From assembly GCA_051954235.1 (NCBI GenBank), contig JBQCHY010000054.1, forward strand, positions 42,614 through 106,613: DNA of 64,000 nucleotides. The letters are read 5' to 3'. Both the position numbers and the translations under genes were made by a program. The notes beneath the pieces are model-generated. The model did not search any database. It had not been told where the DNA came from and was given only the letters and a program-made list of their open reading frames with translations. Of the stretch, positions 52,043 to 60,837 are shown in pieces (position 1 is the stretch's first letter; each line of letters opens with the position of its first letter). The stretch is from 62-47 sp051954235 (lineage in GTDB: Bacteria > Pseudomonadota > Alphaproteobacteria > Rhizobiales > Xanthobacteraceae).

Positions 52043-53485
52043 ATGACGTTGAATTTCGTCAGGAAGCACGGCCTCTGGTCCGATGAGCAGCACGAGGCCG
52101 CGACCCGCTTGGCGCGGATGGTCGAGGAGCAGCAGCTCGAAACCGTCCGGCTGTCGTTTCCGGATCAGCACGGCATCCTGCGCGGCAAGACATTGATTGC
52201 CGGCGAGGCGGTGCGCTCGCTGGAAAGCGGCTGTTCGATCACCACCACGATGCTGGCGAAGGATACCTCGCACAAGACGGTGTTTCCGGTGTTCACCGCC
52301 GGCGGCGGCTTCGGCATGGCCGAGATGCAGGGCGCCGCCGACGTGCTGATGGTGCCCGATCCCACCACCTTCCGCGTGCTGCCGTGGGCGCCCGCGACCG
52401 GGTGGGTGATGTGCGATCTCTATTTCAACGACGGCCGCCCGGTGCCGTTCGCGACGCGCGGCTTCTATCGTTCGGTGCTGGAGAAGCTCGCCGCGCGCGG
52501 CTACGATTTTATGGCCGGGCTTGAGGTCGAATTCCATATCTTCCGGCTCGCCGATCCGAAGATGCAGCCGCACCACGCCGGGCAGCCCGGCGAGCCGCCG
52601 GACGTGACGCTGCTCTCCCACGGCTATCAGTATCTCACCGAACAACGCTACGACATGATGGAGCCGGTGCTGGAAGTGCTGCGGCGCGACGTCATGGCGC
52701 TCGGCCTGCCGTTGCGTTCGATGGAAGTCGAATACGGTCCGAGCCAATGCGAATTCGTGTTTCAGCCCACCGTCGGCCTCGCGCCGGCGGACACCATGGT
52801 GCTGTTCCGCAGCGCGGTGAAGCAGATCGCGCGCCGCCACGGCTGCCATGCCACCTTCATGTGCCGGCCGCGCATTCCGAATGTGATGTCGTCGGGCTGG
52901 CATCTGCATCAATCGCTGGTCTCGACCACAACCGGCGAGAACGCCTTCATGTCGAAGGTTGAGGGCGAACCGCTGTCGCCGCTCGGCAAGCATTATCTCG
53001 CCGGCCTGCTCGATCATGCGCGTGCCGCCACCGTGTTCACCACGCCGACCATCAACGGCTACAAGCGCTATCGCTCCTATTCGCTGGCGCCGGATCGCGC
53101 GATCTGGGGCCGCGACAATCGCGGCGTGATGCTGCGCGTGCTGGGCGGGCCGAACGATCTGGCGACGCGGCTGGAAAACCGCGTCGGCGAGCCGGCCGCG
53201 AATCCGTATCTCTACATGGCGTCGCAAATTCTCTCCGGCCTCGACGGTGTCGACCGCAAGCTCGATCCCGGTCCCGATGCCGACACGCCCTATGAGACCA
53301 AGGCCAGCCTGCTGCCGAAGTCGCTGCGCGAGGCGGTGTTCGCGTTGAAGGACGATCCGTTCTTCCGCAATGCGATGGGCGCCGAGCTTGTCGACTATTA
53401 CGTTTTTATCAAGAATGCCGAGATCGACCGTTTCCAGGCCGAAGTGACGGAATGGGAGCAGCGCGAATACTTCGAGATGTTTTGA
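52043..53485 (+). CDS. Glutamine synthetase-like gamma-glutamyl ligase
   Basis: A 480-residue protein of the GlnA superfamily with metal- and ATP-site motifs: FMAGLEVEFHIF, MEVEYGPSQCEFVF, SSGWHLHQSL, NGYKRYRSYSLAPDRAIWGR and EPAANPYLYMASQILSGLDG. It is not the housekeeping GlnA: it lacks the adenylylation loop pattern and begins with a different N-terminus. Relatives such as gamma-glutamylanilide and gamma-glutamyl-amine synthases attach glutamate to an amine. Next to a Rieske oxygenase, the likely role is activation of an amine substrate. Inference only for substrate. Confidence 0.9.
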   Translation: MTLNFVRKHGLWSDEQHEAATRLARMVEEQQLETVRLSFPDQHGILRGKTLIAGEAVRSLESGCSITTTMLAKDTSHKTVFPVFTAGGGFGMAEMQGAADVLMVPDPTTFRVLPWAPATGWVMCDLYFNDGRPVPFATRGFYRSVLEKLAARGYDFMAGLEVEFHIFRLADPKMQPHHAGQPGEPPDVTLLSHGYQYLTEQRYDMMEPVLEVLRRDVMALGLPLRSMEVEYGPSQCEFVFQPTVGLAPADTMVLFRSAVKQIARRHGCHATFMCRPRIPNVMSSGWHLHQSLVSTTTGENAFMSKVEGEPLSPLGKHYLAGLLDHARAATVFTTPTINGYKRYRSYSLAPDRAIWGRDNRGVMLRVLGGPNDLATRLENRVGEPAANPYLYMASQILSGLDGVDRKLDPGPDADTPYETKASLLPKSLREAVFALKDDPFFRNAMGAELVDYYVFIKNAEIDRFQAEVTEWEQREYFEMF

Positions 53486-53559
53486 TGCACGCGGAACCAC
53501 ACAAACGACCCGCGGCATGCCATAACGACAACGACACAAAAACAATGAGAGGGAGTGCA

Positions 53560-54735
53560 ATGAAAAAATCAGCAACGTTGCTTTCAGCCTTGGCCGCGAT
53601 CGGCCTGATGACCGGCGGCGCGTCGGCCGACGTCATCAAGGTCGGCGTGATCGGCACGATGTCCGGGCCCTACGCGCTGTTCGGAAAGAACTTCAAGATG
53701 GGCATCGACGCTTGGGTCGCCGAGCACGGCAACAAGGTCGGCAACCACACCGTCGAGTTCATCTATCGCGACGAGGAATCGCCGAACCCGGCGAAGTCCA
53801 AGGCGTTGGCGCAGGAATTGCTGGTCAAGGACAAGGTGCAATATCTCGCCGGCGTCTACTTCACGCCGGACGCGATGGCGATCGCGCCGCTACTGGACGA
53901 ATCCAAGACGCCATTGGTGGTGATGAACGCCGCGACTTCCGCCATCGTGCAGAAGAGCCCGTACATTGTGCGCACCTCGTTCACGATGTGGCAGAACACG
54001 GTGCCGGCGGCGAAGGTCGCCAAGACCAACGGCTCCAAGAAGGTCGCCATCGCGGTGAGCGATTATGGCCCGGGCATCGACGCCGAAGCCGCGTTCAAGA
54101 AGACGTTCGAGGCCGAGGGCGGTCAGGTGGTCGAAGCCATCCGCATGCCGCTCAACACCACGGATTTCGGCCCGATCATGCAGCGGATCAAGGATTCCGG
54201 CGCCGACACCATCTTCACGTTCCTGCCCGCCGGCCCGCCGACGCTGGGCTTCGTCAAGGCCTACATCGACAACGGCCTCAAGGCCGGCGGCGTCAAGCTG
54301 ATGTCCACCGGCGACGTCGTCACTGAGCCGGACCTGCCGACCATCGGCGACGCCGGCATCGGCATTCTGTCGACCTATCACTACGCGGTGTCGCACGACT
54401 CGCCGGAGAACAAGGCGTTCCTCGCGCAGATCGTGAAGGACGGCGGCAAGCTCGACGAAGTCACCATGACCTCGGTGGCGGCCTATGACGGCGCGCGCGT
54501 CATCTACAAGATGATCGAGGCGACCGACGGCAAGCGCGATCCGGCGAAAGCGGTCGATGCGGTGAAGGGCATGAAGTGGGTGAGCCCGCGCGGCCCGGTG
54601 TCGATCGATCCGGACACCCGCCACATCCGCCAGAACGTCTATCTGCGCACGGTCGAGAAGGTCGATGGCAAGCTGATCAACAAGGAAACCAAAACCTTCG
54701 AGGCGCAGCCCGACTGGGCGCTGAGCAGCAAGTAA
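53560..54735 (+). CDS. ABC transporter substrate-binding protein (Liv-type)
   Basis: A 391-residue periplasmic receptor: signal peptide (residues 1-22, ending GASAD), VIKVGVIGTMSGPYALFG, and lobes with EESPNPAKSKALAQELLVKD and FTPDAMAIAPLLDESKTPLV. GAGAGGGAG lies just upstream. It is the first gene of a complete Liv-type set and 74 bases after the glutamine synthetase-like gene, so it probably delivers that pathway's substrate. Confidence 0.93.
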   Translation: MKKSATLLSALAAIGLMTGGASADVIKVGVIGTMSGPYALFGKNFKMGIDAWVAEHGNKVGNHTVEFIYRDEESPNPAKSKALAQELLVKDKVQYLAGVYFTPDAMAIAPLLDESKTPLVVMNAATSAIVQKSPYIVRTSFTMWQNTVPAAKVAKTNGSKKVAIAVSDYGPGIDAEAAFKKTFEAEGGQVVEAIRMPLNTTDFGPIMQRIKDSGADTIFTFLPAGPPTLGFVKAYIDNGLKAGGVKLMSTGDVVTEPDLPTIGDAGIGILSTYHYAVSHDSPENKAFLAQIVKDGGKLDEVTMTSVAAYDGARVIYKMIEATDGKRDPAKAVDAVKGMKWVSPRGPVSIDPDTRHIRQNVYLRTVEKVDGKLINKETKTFEAQPDWALSSK

Positions 54736-54746
54736 CGCCGGCTTGT

Positions 54747-54770
54747 GTCGTCCCCGCGCAGGCCGGGATC
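54747..54770. repeat. Fragment of dispersed repeat family C
   Basis: GTCGTCCCCGCGCAGGCCGG, a single arm only, immediately before family B copy 3. Confidence 0.65.
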
Positions 54771-54793
54771 TCAATGGTGAGAAGTCTCTCCTC

Positions 54794-54884
54794 CGTCATG
54801 CCCGCGCTTGTCGCGGGCATCCACGTCCTTATCGCGTTTCGATGAATTGAGACGTGGATGGCCGGGACAAGCCCGGCCATGACG
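54794..54884. repeat. Dispersed inverted repeat, family B (copy 3)
   Basis: CGTCATGCCCGCGCTTGTCG left, GGGACAAGCCCGGCCATGAC right. It interrupts the transporter operon between the substrate-binding protein and the first permease. Confidence 0.87.
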
Positions 54885-54997
54885 ACGGAGGGGAGAAACC
54901 TGTGGTTATGGGTTCTCGCGCCCGGAGTTTTCATTGTTGCGGCTCGCCGCCGTTCGCCGTATTCGGTCGTTGGCGGCTTCGCTCACGGAATGAGACC

Positions 54998-55864
54998 ATG
55001 CAGACGATCTTGAGCATCGGCCTCGACGGCATTTCCTACGGCATGGTGCTGTTCATCATCTCCATCGGCCTGTCGATCATGATGGGCCTGATGCGGGTGG
55101 TGAACCTGGCGCACGGCGCCTTCGCCATGATCGGCGGCTATCTCGCCTCCTATGCGATGCGCGACCTCGGCGTCGGCTACGCATTCGCCATCGTGGTCGC
55201 GGTGATCGGCACCGTCGTCATTTCCATTCCGCTCGAAATCCTGCTCTATCGTCGCATCTACCGGAAGTCCGACGCGCTGACGCAACTGCTGCTGACCATC
55301 GGCATCACCTTTGTCATCATCGGTCTCGCCAATTTCATCTTCGGACCGACGCTCAAGGCGATCCCGTTGCCGAACGCGTTGAGCGGCCCGCTCGATATCG
55401 GCTTCCGGATGATTCCGACCCATCGCGTCTTCGTCATCGCCTGCGGCGTCGTCACCGCGCTGGCGCTGTGGCTTCTGATCGACAAGACCGAATTCGGTAT
55501 TCGGCTGCGCGCCTCCGTCGATAACAGCGACATGGCGGATTCGCTCGGCATCCGCACCGAATGGATTTATGCCGCGACGTTTGCCTTGGCTGTGGGCCTC
55601 GGCGCGTTCGGCGGAGTGGTTGGCGCGGAATTGCTGCCGATCGAGCCGTTCTACGCGCTGCGCTACATGGTGACGTTCCTCGTCGTCGTCTCGGTCGGCG
55701 GCGCGGGATCGATCGCAGGTGCCTTGGCGGCCTCGCTGCTGCTCGGCCTTGCCGACACCACGGGAAAATATCTCGCGCCGGAATACGGCGAGTTCTTCTT
55801 CTACCTCGCGGTGATCGTGATCGCGTTCCTGTTCCCTCGTGGACTGTTCGGGCGGGCGCATTGA
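54998..55864 (+). CDS. Branched-chain-type ABC permease (LivH-like)
   Basis: A 288-residue inner-membrane protein with 8 or more segments. ISYGMVLFIISIGLSIMMGLMRVVNLAHGAF is the LivH start (here split: IGLSIMMGLMRVVNLAHGAF) and LRASVDNSDMADSLGIRTEW is the conserved EAA-like loop that docks the ATPases. I start at 54998 because the upstream frame runs through the repeat. It overlaps nothing and is one base before the LivM start. Confidence 0.93.
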   Translation: MQTILSIGLDGISYGMVLFIISIGLSIMMGLMRVVNLAHGAFAMIGGYLASYAMRDLGVGYAFAIVVAVIGTVVISIPLEILLYRRIYRKSDALTQLLLTIGITFVIIGLANFIFGPTLKAIPLPNALSGPLDIGFRMIPTHRVFVIACGVVTALALWLLIDKTEFGIRLRASVDNSDMADSLGIRTEWIYAATFALAVGLGAFGGVVGAELLPIEPFYALRYMVTFLVVVSVGGAGSIAGALAASLLLGLADTTGKYLAPEYGEFFFYLAVIVIAFLFPRGLFGRAH

Positions 55865-55865
55865 C

Positions 55866-56867
55866 ATGACTGGCCTGTCCACACTCGCGAAAACTTCCGA
55901 CCGCGCTTTTCCGTTGGCCGCCGAACTGATGGGCGTTCTCTCCATCGCCGCACTCGGCGTGCTCGGCTTCCTGCTGTTTCCCGACGACCTCGCGTTCCTG
56001 ACGCGGCTGATCGGCATCACGCTTCTGGTGCTGTCGCTCGATCTGGTGACCGGCTATTGCGGCATCGCTACGCTCGGCCACGCCGCGCTGTTCGGCGTCA
56101 GCGCCTACGCGGTCGGCAATGCCTGCATCGGCGGCATCCGCGAACCGATCCTGCTGCTCGGTGTCGGCATCGTCGCCGGTGCCATCACCGGCGCGATTTC
56201 CGGCGCGCTGATCACGCGGTTTCGCGGATTGCCGCAACTGGTGCTCTCCATCGCGATCGGGCAACTGGTGGCGGCGCTCGCCAACAAGCTGTCGTCTGTC
56301 ACCGGCGGCAGCGACGGCCTCTCCGGCGTCACGCCCGATCCGGTGCTGGGGCTGTTTCGCTTCGACATGTACAGCCGCACGGCGTTTACGTTCTCGCTGG
56401 TCGTGCTTGCCGTGGTCTTCGTTCTCTTGCTGCGCTTCGTGCGCTCGCCGTTCGGCCTGTTGTGCCGGGGCATTCGCGATGACGACCTGCGCGCGCAGAT
56501 GATCGGCGCGGCGATCTATCCGCGCCTCGTCATCATGTATGCGGTGTCGGGCGCGGTGGCCGGCGTCGGCGGCGCGCTCAACGCGATGACGGCCGGCGTG
56601 GTCGGCCTCGACAGCGTGTCGTTCGAGCGCTCGGCGGAAGTGCTGGTGATGCTGGTGCTGGGCGGCGCGGGCAATCTGTGGGGCGCGCTGTTCGGCTCGG
56701 TCGTGTTCCAGATTTTCGAGCACATCGTTTCCGCCACCAATCCGTTCCACTGGATGACGCTGGTGGGCTTGCTGTTGATCGCCATCGTGCTGTTCGCGCC
56801 GCGCGGCCTGTCGCATGGCGTCGCGGTGCTGTGGCCGAAAGTCTTCAGGCGGGGAGAGCGGGCATGA
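55866..56867 (+). CDS. Branched-chain-type ABC permease (LivM-like)
   Basis: A 333-residue inner-membrane protein. SLDLVTGYCGIATLGHAALFGVSAYAVG is the LivM-type motif (core YCGIATLGHAALFGVSAYAV), GIRDDDLRAQMIGAAIYPRL is the ATPase-docking loop and MVLVLGGAGNLWGALFGS-like LVLGGAGNLWGALFGSVV follows. It starts one base after LivH ends and its stop overlaps the LivG start. Confidence 0.93.
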   Translation: MTGLSTLAKTSDRAFPLAAELMGVLSIAALGVLGFLLFPDDLAFLTRLIGITLLVLSLDLVTGYCGIATLGHAALFGVSAYAVGNACIGGIREPILLLGVGIVAGAITGAISGALITRFRGLPQLVLSIAIGQLVAALANKLSSVTGGSDGLSGVTPDPVLGLFRFDMYSRTAFTFSLVVLAVVFVLLLRFVRSPFGLLCRGIRDDDLRAQMIGAAIYPRLVIMYAVSGAVAGVGGALNAMTAGVVGLDSVSFERSAEVLVMLVLGGAGNLWGALFGSVVFQIFEHIVSATNPFHWMTLVGLLLIAIVLFAPRGLSHGVAVLWPKVFRRGERA

Positions 56868-57628
56868 CCGATCTTCTTGCGCTCGATAAAGTCTCGCGAT
56901 CGTTCGGCGGCCTGCGCGTCAACGAAAATATTTCGTTTCGCCTCGCGCCGGGCGATCGCGTCGCGCTGATCGGCCCCAACGGCGCAGGCAAGACCACACT
57001 GGTCAACGTCATCTCCGGCGATTTGTCTCCGACCTCCGGCACCTTGCATCTGGAAGGCGACGACATCACGCATCTCGATATTCCCGCGCGGGTGCGGCGC
57101 GGGCTGGTGCGCACCTTCCAGGTGACACGGCTGTTCGCCACGCTCACCGCCGCCGACAATGTCGCGCTCGCGATCATGCAGCGCAGGGGCCTCACCCGCC
57201 GCTTCTTCTCGGCGGCGACCGATGCGCCGGACGTGCGCGCCGAATGGGAGCAGTTGCTCGGCACGCTCGGCATCGCGCATCTGGCGCGCATCACGGTGTC
57301 GCAACTGGCCTATGGGCAACAACGCCTGCTCGAACTCGCGATCGGGCTCGCGCTCAATCCGAAGGTGCTGCTGCTCGACGAGCCCGCCGCCGGCGTGCCG
57401 CACGACGAAGCGCCGAAAATTCTCGAAGCCATCGAGCGGTTGCCGGCCGATATCGCGGTGCTGATGATCGAGCACGACATGGATCTCGTCTTTCGTTTCG
57501 CCAAACGCGTGCTGGTGCTCGCCAACGGCCGTCTGATTTTCGAAGGCACGCCGCAAGCGGTTACCGCCGATCCGGACGTGCGCCGCGCTTATCTCGGGAG
57601 TTATGCCGATGCCCGCCGCCCGGCTTGA
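56864..57628 (+). CDS. ABC transporter ATP-binding protein (LivG-like)
   Basis: A 254-residue ATPase: Walker A GPNGAGKTT, signature VSQLAYGQQRLLELAIGLAL (the usual SGGQ is AYGQ, normal for LivG), Walker B VLLLDEPAAGVP and switch His IEHDMDLVF. The start overlaps the LivM stop by four bases and its end overlaps LivF by 26 bases, so the genes are translationally coupled. Confidence 0.94.
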   Translation: MTDLLALDKVSRSFGGLRVNENISFRLAPGDRVALIGPNGAGKTTLVNVISGDLSPTSGTLHLEGDDITHLDIPARVRRGLVRTFQVTRLFATLTAADNVALAIMQRRGLTRRFFSAATDAPDVRAEWEQLLGTLGIAHLARITVSQLAYGQQRLLELAIGLALNPKVLLLDEPAAGVPHDEAPKILEAIERLPADIAVLMIEHDMDLVFRFAKRVLVLANGRLIFEGTPQAVTADPDVRRAYLGSYADARRPA

Positions 57629-58322
57629 GGTCGCCGGCCTCAGCGCCGGATATGGACCGACCCAGATCGTGCAGAACATCACCCTCGATGTTCCGGCCGG
57701 CGGGCGGCTCGCCATTCTCGGCCGTAACGGCGTCGGCAAGACCACGCTGCTCGCGACGCTCATGGGGCTCTCCACGCGCCATGCCGGCAGCGTGCGCATT
57801 GGCGACGTCGACCTGACGCGCCGCCGCACCTCGGCGCGGGCGCTGGCCGGCGTCGGCTATGTGCCGCAGAGTCGCGATGTGTTCGCGTCCCTCACGGTCG
57901 AGGAAAATCTCGCCACCGGATTGAAGGGACGCGGTCGCGCCGCGCTGGCGGAGGCTTACGAGATGTTTCCGCGTCTCGGCGAACGGCGGCGGCACCTCGG
58001 CGGGCAATTGTCGGGCGGCGAGCAGCAGATGCTGTCGATGGCGCGCACCATGCTGGGTCAACCGTCGCTGTTGCTGCTCGACGAGCCGCTGGAAGGTCTC
58101 GCGCCGGTGATCTGCGACGAGTTGATGAGCATGATCACGCGGCTTGCGTCCTCCGGCGACGTTACCGTGGTGCTGGTCGAACAGCAGATCGAACGCGCAT
58201 TGGATTTCGCCGACCGCGTGCTGATCCTCGAACGCGGCCGCGAAGTCTGGTCCGGCGCACCGGCCGCGCTACGCGCCGACCGCGCCCTGATCGAGCGGCT
58301 GCTGGGCGTGGGGATTCATTGA
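57603..58322 (+). CDS. ABC transporter ATP-binding protein (LivF-like)
   Basis: A 239-residue ATPase with Walker A GRNGVGKTT, signature LSGGEQQMLSMARTML, Walker B LLLLDEPLEGLAP and the H-loop replaced by VEQQIERAL (Gln), as is usual for LivF. It completes the five-part importer; with LivG it powers uptake. Confidence 0.94.
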   Translation: MPMPAARLEVAGLSAGYGPTQIVQNITLDVPAGGRLAILGRNGVGKTTLLATLMGLSTRHAGSVRIGDVDLTRRRTSARALAGVGYVPQSRDVFASLTVEENLATGLKGRGRAALAEAYEMFPRLGERRRHLGGQLSGGEQQMLSMARTMLGQPSLLLLDEPLEGLAPVICDELMSMITRLASSGDVTVVLVEQQIERALDFADRVLILERGREVWSGAPAALRADRALIERLLGVGIH

Positions 58323-58343
58323 AACAGAAAAGCGTCTCGGATC

Positions 58344-58428
58344 CGTCATTGCGAGCGTAGCGAAGCAATCCAGAAAGCCGCGAAGCAAGGACTGGATTGC
58401 TTCGTCGCTAACGCTCCTCGCAATGACG
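58344..58428. repeat. Dispersed inverted repeat, family A (copy 5)
   Basis: CGTCATTGCGAGCGTAGCGA left, TCGCTAACGCTCCTCGCAAT right. It lies between the convergent transporter operon and the luciferase-like gene and may end both transcripts. Confidence 0.88.
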
Positions 58429-58432
58429 AATC

Positions 58433-59413
58433 TCACCGCATCGCCTGCGCGATCAACTCATACGAATGCAGCCGCGCGGTGTGGTCGAAGATGTCGGAGA
58501 CGATCATCAATTCATCCGCCGCGGTCTGTTCGACGAGGCTGGCGGCGTTTGCGCGCACCGCGTCGAGATCGCCGACGATGGTGCATGCGAGCATCTGCGC
58601 CACCTGCGCCTTTTCCATCGGCGTCCAGTAGGTCTCGATGTCGTCGATCGGCGGCTTGCTGAGGCCGCGCGTGCCGCGGAAGATGTTGGTGAACGACATC
58701 TGCATCGTGGTGGCGAGGCGCTTCGCTTCCGCGTCGGTATCCGCCGCGATGATGTTGACGCCGACCACCGCGTAAGGCTTCGCCAGTTGCGCCGAGGGCT
58801 TGAAGCGCGCGCGATAGATCTCCAGCGCGGGCATCAGTTGCGCCGGCGCGAAGTGCGAGGCGAATGCATAAGGCAACCCGAACTCTGCGGCGACCTGTGC
58901 GCCATAGGTCGAGGAGCCGAGAATCCACAGCGGCACATGCGTGCCCGCCGCCGGCACCGCCTGGATGCGCTGACCCGGCGCGACGTCGGCGAAGTAGGCC
59001 TGCAACTCCAGCACGTCGTGCGGAAAGTTATCGCTGTTGGTCAGGCTGCGGCGCAGCGCCTGCATGGTCAGTTGATCGGTGCCGGGCGCGCGGCCGAGCC
59101 CGAGATCGATGCGGCCGGGAAACAGCCGCTCCAGGGTGCCGTAGTGCTCGGCGATGACGATCGGCGCGTGGTTCGGCAGCATCACGCCGCCGGCGCCGAC
59201 GCGGATGTGTCTGGTCCCGGCTGCGATGTGGGCGATGGCCACCGACGTCGCGGCGGAGGCGATGCCCGCCATGTTGTGGTGCTCGGCCACCCAGAAGCGG
59301 GTGTAGCCCCATTGCTCGGCATGGGCGGCGAGATCGCGGGCATTATCGAGGGCGCCGCGTGCGTCGGTCGCTTCGGTGACGCGAACGAGATCGAGAATCG
59401 AATAGGGGACCAT
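58433..59413 (-). CDS. Luciferase-like flavin-dependent oxidoreductase (YhbW type)
   Basis: A 326-residue TIM-barrel of the LLM class. WGYTRFWVAEHHNMAGIASA, GVMLPNHAPIVIAEHYGTLE, RIDLGLGRAPGTD and WILGSSTYGAQVAAEFGLPY are the hallmark blocks of the YhbW/alkanal-monooxygenase-like group. It would use reduced FMN and O2; substrate unknown. It faces the transporter operon across the repeat. Confidence 0.92.
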   Translation of the reverse strand: MVPYSILDLVRVTEATDARGALDNARDLAAHAEQWGYTRFWVAEHHNMAGIASAATSVAIAHIAAGTRHIRVGAGGVMLPNHAPIVIAEHYGTLERLFPGRIDLGLGRAPGTDQLTMQALRRSLTNSDNFPHDVLELQAYFADVAPGQRIQAVPAAGTHVPLWILGSSTYGAQVAAEFGLPYAFASHFAPAQLMPALEIYRARFKPSAQLAKPYAVVGVNIIAADTDAEAKRLATTMQMSFTNIFRGTRGLSKPPIDDIETYWTPMEKAQVAQMLACTIVGDLDAVRANAASLVEQTAADELMIVSDIFDHTARLHSYELIAQAMR

Positions 59414-59594
59414 CGCAATGTCCGTCAGCTATCGCGCGAGAAGGCGCAGGAGGGAAACGCTTTCGTCCATCTAGGCATGCCCCGCGAAAATTGCACGCGC
59501 CGCGATTGCAATATTGTTATGCGGGAATTTGCAACGCCAATACTGTCGTGCTCGCGAACGTGGGGCATCAGGAGTGACAACCAAACTTTCCGCT

Positions 59595-59682
59595 GTCATG
59601 GCCGGGCTTGTCCCGGCCATCTACGTTCTTCACGTTGAGTCACCGCAAGGACGTGGATGGCCGGAATAAATCCGGCCATGAC
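59595..59682. repeat. Dispersed inverted repeat, family B (copy 4)
   Basis: GTCATGGCCGGGCTTGTCCC left, CCGGAATAAATCCGGCCATG right. The 321-base gap 59414-59734 otherwise holds only the promoter region of the LLM gene and a fragment of family C (59691-59713). Confidence 0.87.
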
Positions 59683-59690
59683 CGCCAAGA

Positions 59691-59713
59691 AGACCCGCCT
59701 TCGCGGGGACGAC
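59691..59713. repeat. Fragment of dispersed repeat family C
   Basis: CCCGCCTTCGCGGGGACGAC, a single arm, directly after family B copy 4. Confidence 0.6.
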
Positions 59714-59734
59714 GCGACTGAGAGACGCGTGCCG

Positions 59735-60523
59735 CTACCCGTTCTTGCCTTCCCGGCGCAGCGTCGGCAGGCCGATGCCGGCGGCGTCGAAGCCGCCGTC
59801 GACGGCGAGCAACTGCCCGGTGATGTAGCTCGCGCGTTCGCTGCACAGGAAGAAGATCGCATCCGCCAGTTCTTCCTCGAGGCCATAGCGATTGAGCGGA
59901 ATGGCGTCGTGATAGTCGGCGCGGATCGCCGGCGAATGCACCGCCTTGGCCATGGCGGTATCGACCGGCCCCGGCGCCACCGCGTTGACGCGAATGCCGA
60001 GCGAGGCGAGTTCGACCGCCGCCTGCTTGGTGAGGTGTGCAAGCCCGGCCTTGCTGGTGCCGTAGGCGACGCGCAACGTCGAGGCGCGCAGTCCCGAGAT
60101 CGAGGTGATGTTGACGATGGCGCCGCCGCCATGTTCGCGCATCAGGGGCGCCGCCGCCTTGATGCAGAGGAACGGCCCGGTGAGGTTCACCGCCAGCACG
60201 CGGTCCCATTCGTCGTCGGCGGTCTCGAGGATCGGTTTGAACACCGCGACGCCGGCATTGTTGACCAGCGCATCGAGCCGGTCGAAGCGCTCATTGATGC
60301 GCGCCATTGCGCCGTGCACTGCGGCGGGATCAGAGACGTCGCAATGCAGCGCCAGCACGTTGACCGGGTCGGCGAGGGAGGCCGCCGCTTCGCGCAGTTG
60401 CGCGTCCTCGACGTCGATGAGCGCCACGGCCCAGCCCTCGGCGAGAAAGCGTTTCGCTGTGGCGAGCCCGATGCCGCGTGCGGCGCCGGTGATCAGCGCG
60501 ACTTTGGTGATGCTGGTGGTCAT
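59735..60523 (-). CDS. Short-chain dehydrogenase/reductase
   Basis: A 262-residue classical SDR: cofactor loop ITGAARGIGLATA, an acidic residue after beta-2 (LIDVEDA, favouring NAD), NNAG in LVNNAGVAVF, and the active site Ser in ITSISGLRA with VAYGTSKAGLAHL (Tyr and Lys). PGPVDTAM is conserved. It probably oxidises or reduces an alcohol/ketone. It is not close enough to the LLM gene to prove co-transcription (321 bases and a repeat apart). Confidence 0.94.
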   Translation of the reverse strand: MTTSITKVALITGAARGIGLATAKRFLAEGWAVALIDVEDAQLREAAASLADPVNVLALHCDVSDPAAVHGAMARINERFDRLDALVNNAGVAVFKPILETADDEWDRVLAVNLTGPFLCIKAAAPLMREHGGGAIVNITSISGLRASTLRVAYGTSKAGLAHLTKQAAVELASLGIRVNAVAPGPVDTAMAKAVHSPAIRADYHDAIPLNRYGLEEELADAIFFLCSERASYITGQLLAVDGGFDAAGIGLPTLRREGKNG

Positions 60524-60632
60524 GATCAGCCCGATGCGAGAGACGATGCGCGGGTCTTAGCGCGTGTTCTCGTGGCGGGGAACAGGATTCTTGCGAGTGC
60601 GGCGGACGATGATGCGGTCCGCAGTATTTCGT

Positions 60633-60722
60633 CGTCATGGCCGGATTTATTCCGGCCATCCACGTCCTTCGCCTTGGATAATCCGCAAGACGTGGATGGC
60701 CGGGACAAGCCCGGCCATGACG
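60633..60722. repeat. Dispersed inverted repeat, family B (copy 5)
   Basis: CGTCATGGCCGGATTTATTC left, GGGACAAGCCCGGCCATGAC right. The 314-base gap 60524-60837 also has a family A half-element near 60784-60814. Confidence 0.87.
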
Positions 60723-60783
60723 AGTGGAGATGATCGGAATCAAGCGTCGGTCGTGAATCGATCAGCGCTCAATCTTTCGCAAA

Positions 60784-60814
60784 GCTGGATTTCTTCGCTT
60801 CGCTCGCGATGACG
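60784..60814. repeat. Half of a family A element
   Basis: GCTGGATTTCTTCGCTTCGC then TCGCGATGACG, the right arm only. Confidence 0.6.
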
Positions 60815-60837
60815 ATCGATGATGTGACGGCCAAAAC

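Noticed and set aside
55452..56816. A 454-codon minus-strand frame in the permease genes
   Set aside because: Gln/Arg/His-rich antisense product; the plus-strand LivH/LivM motifs are clear.
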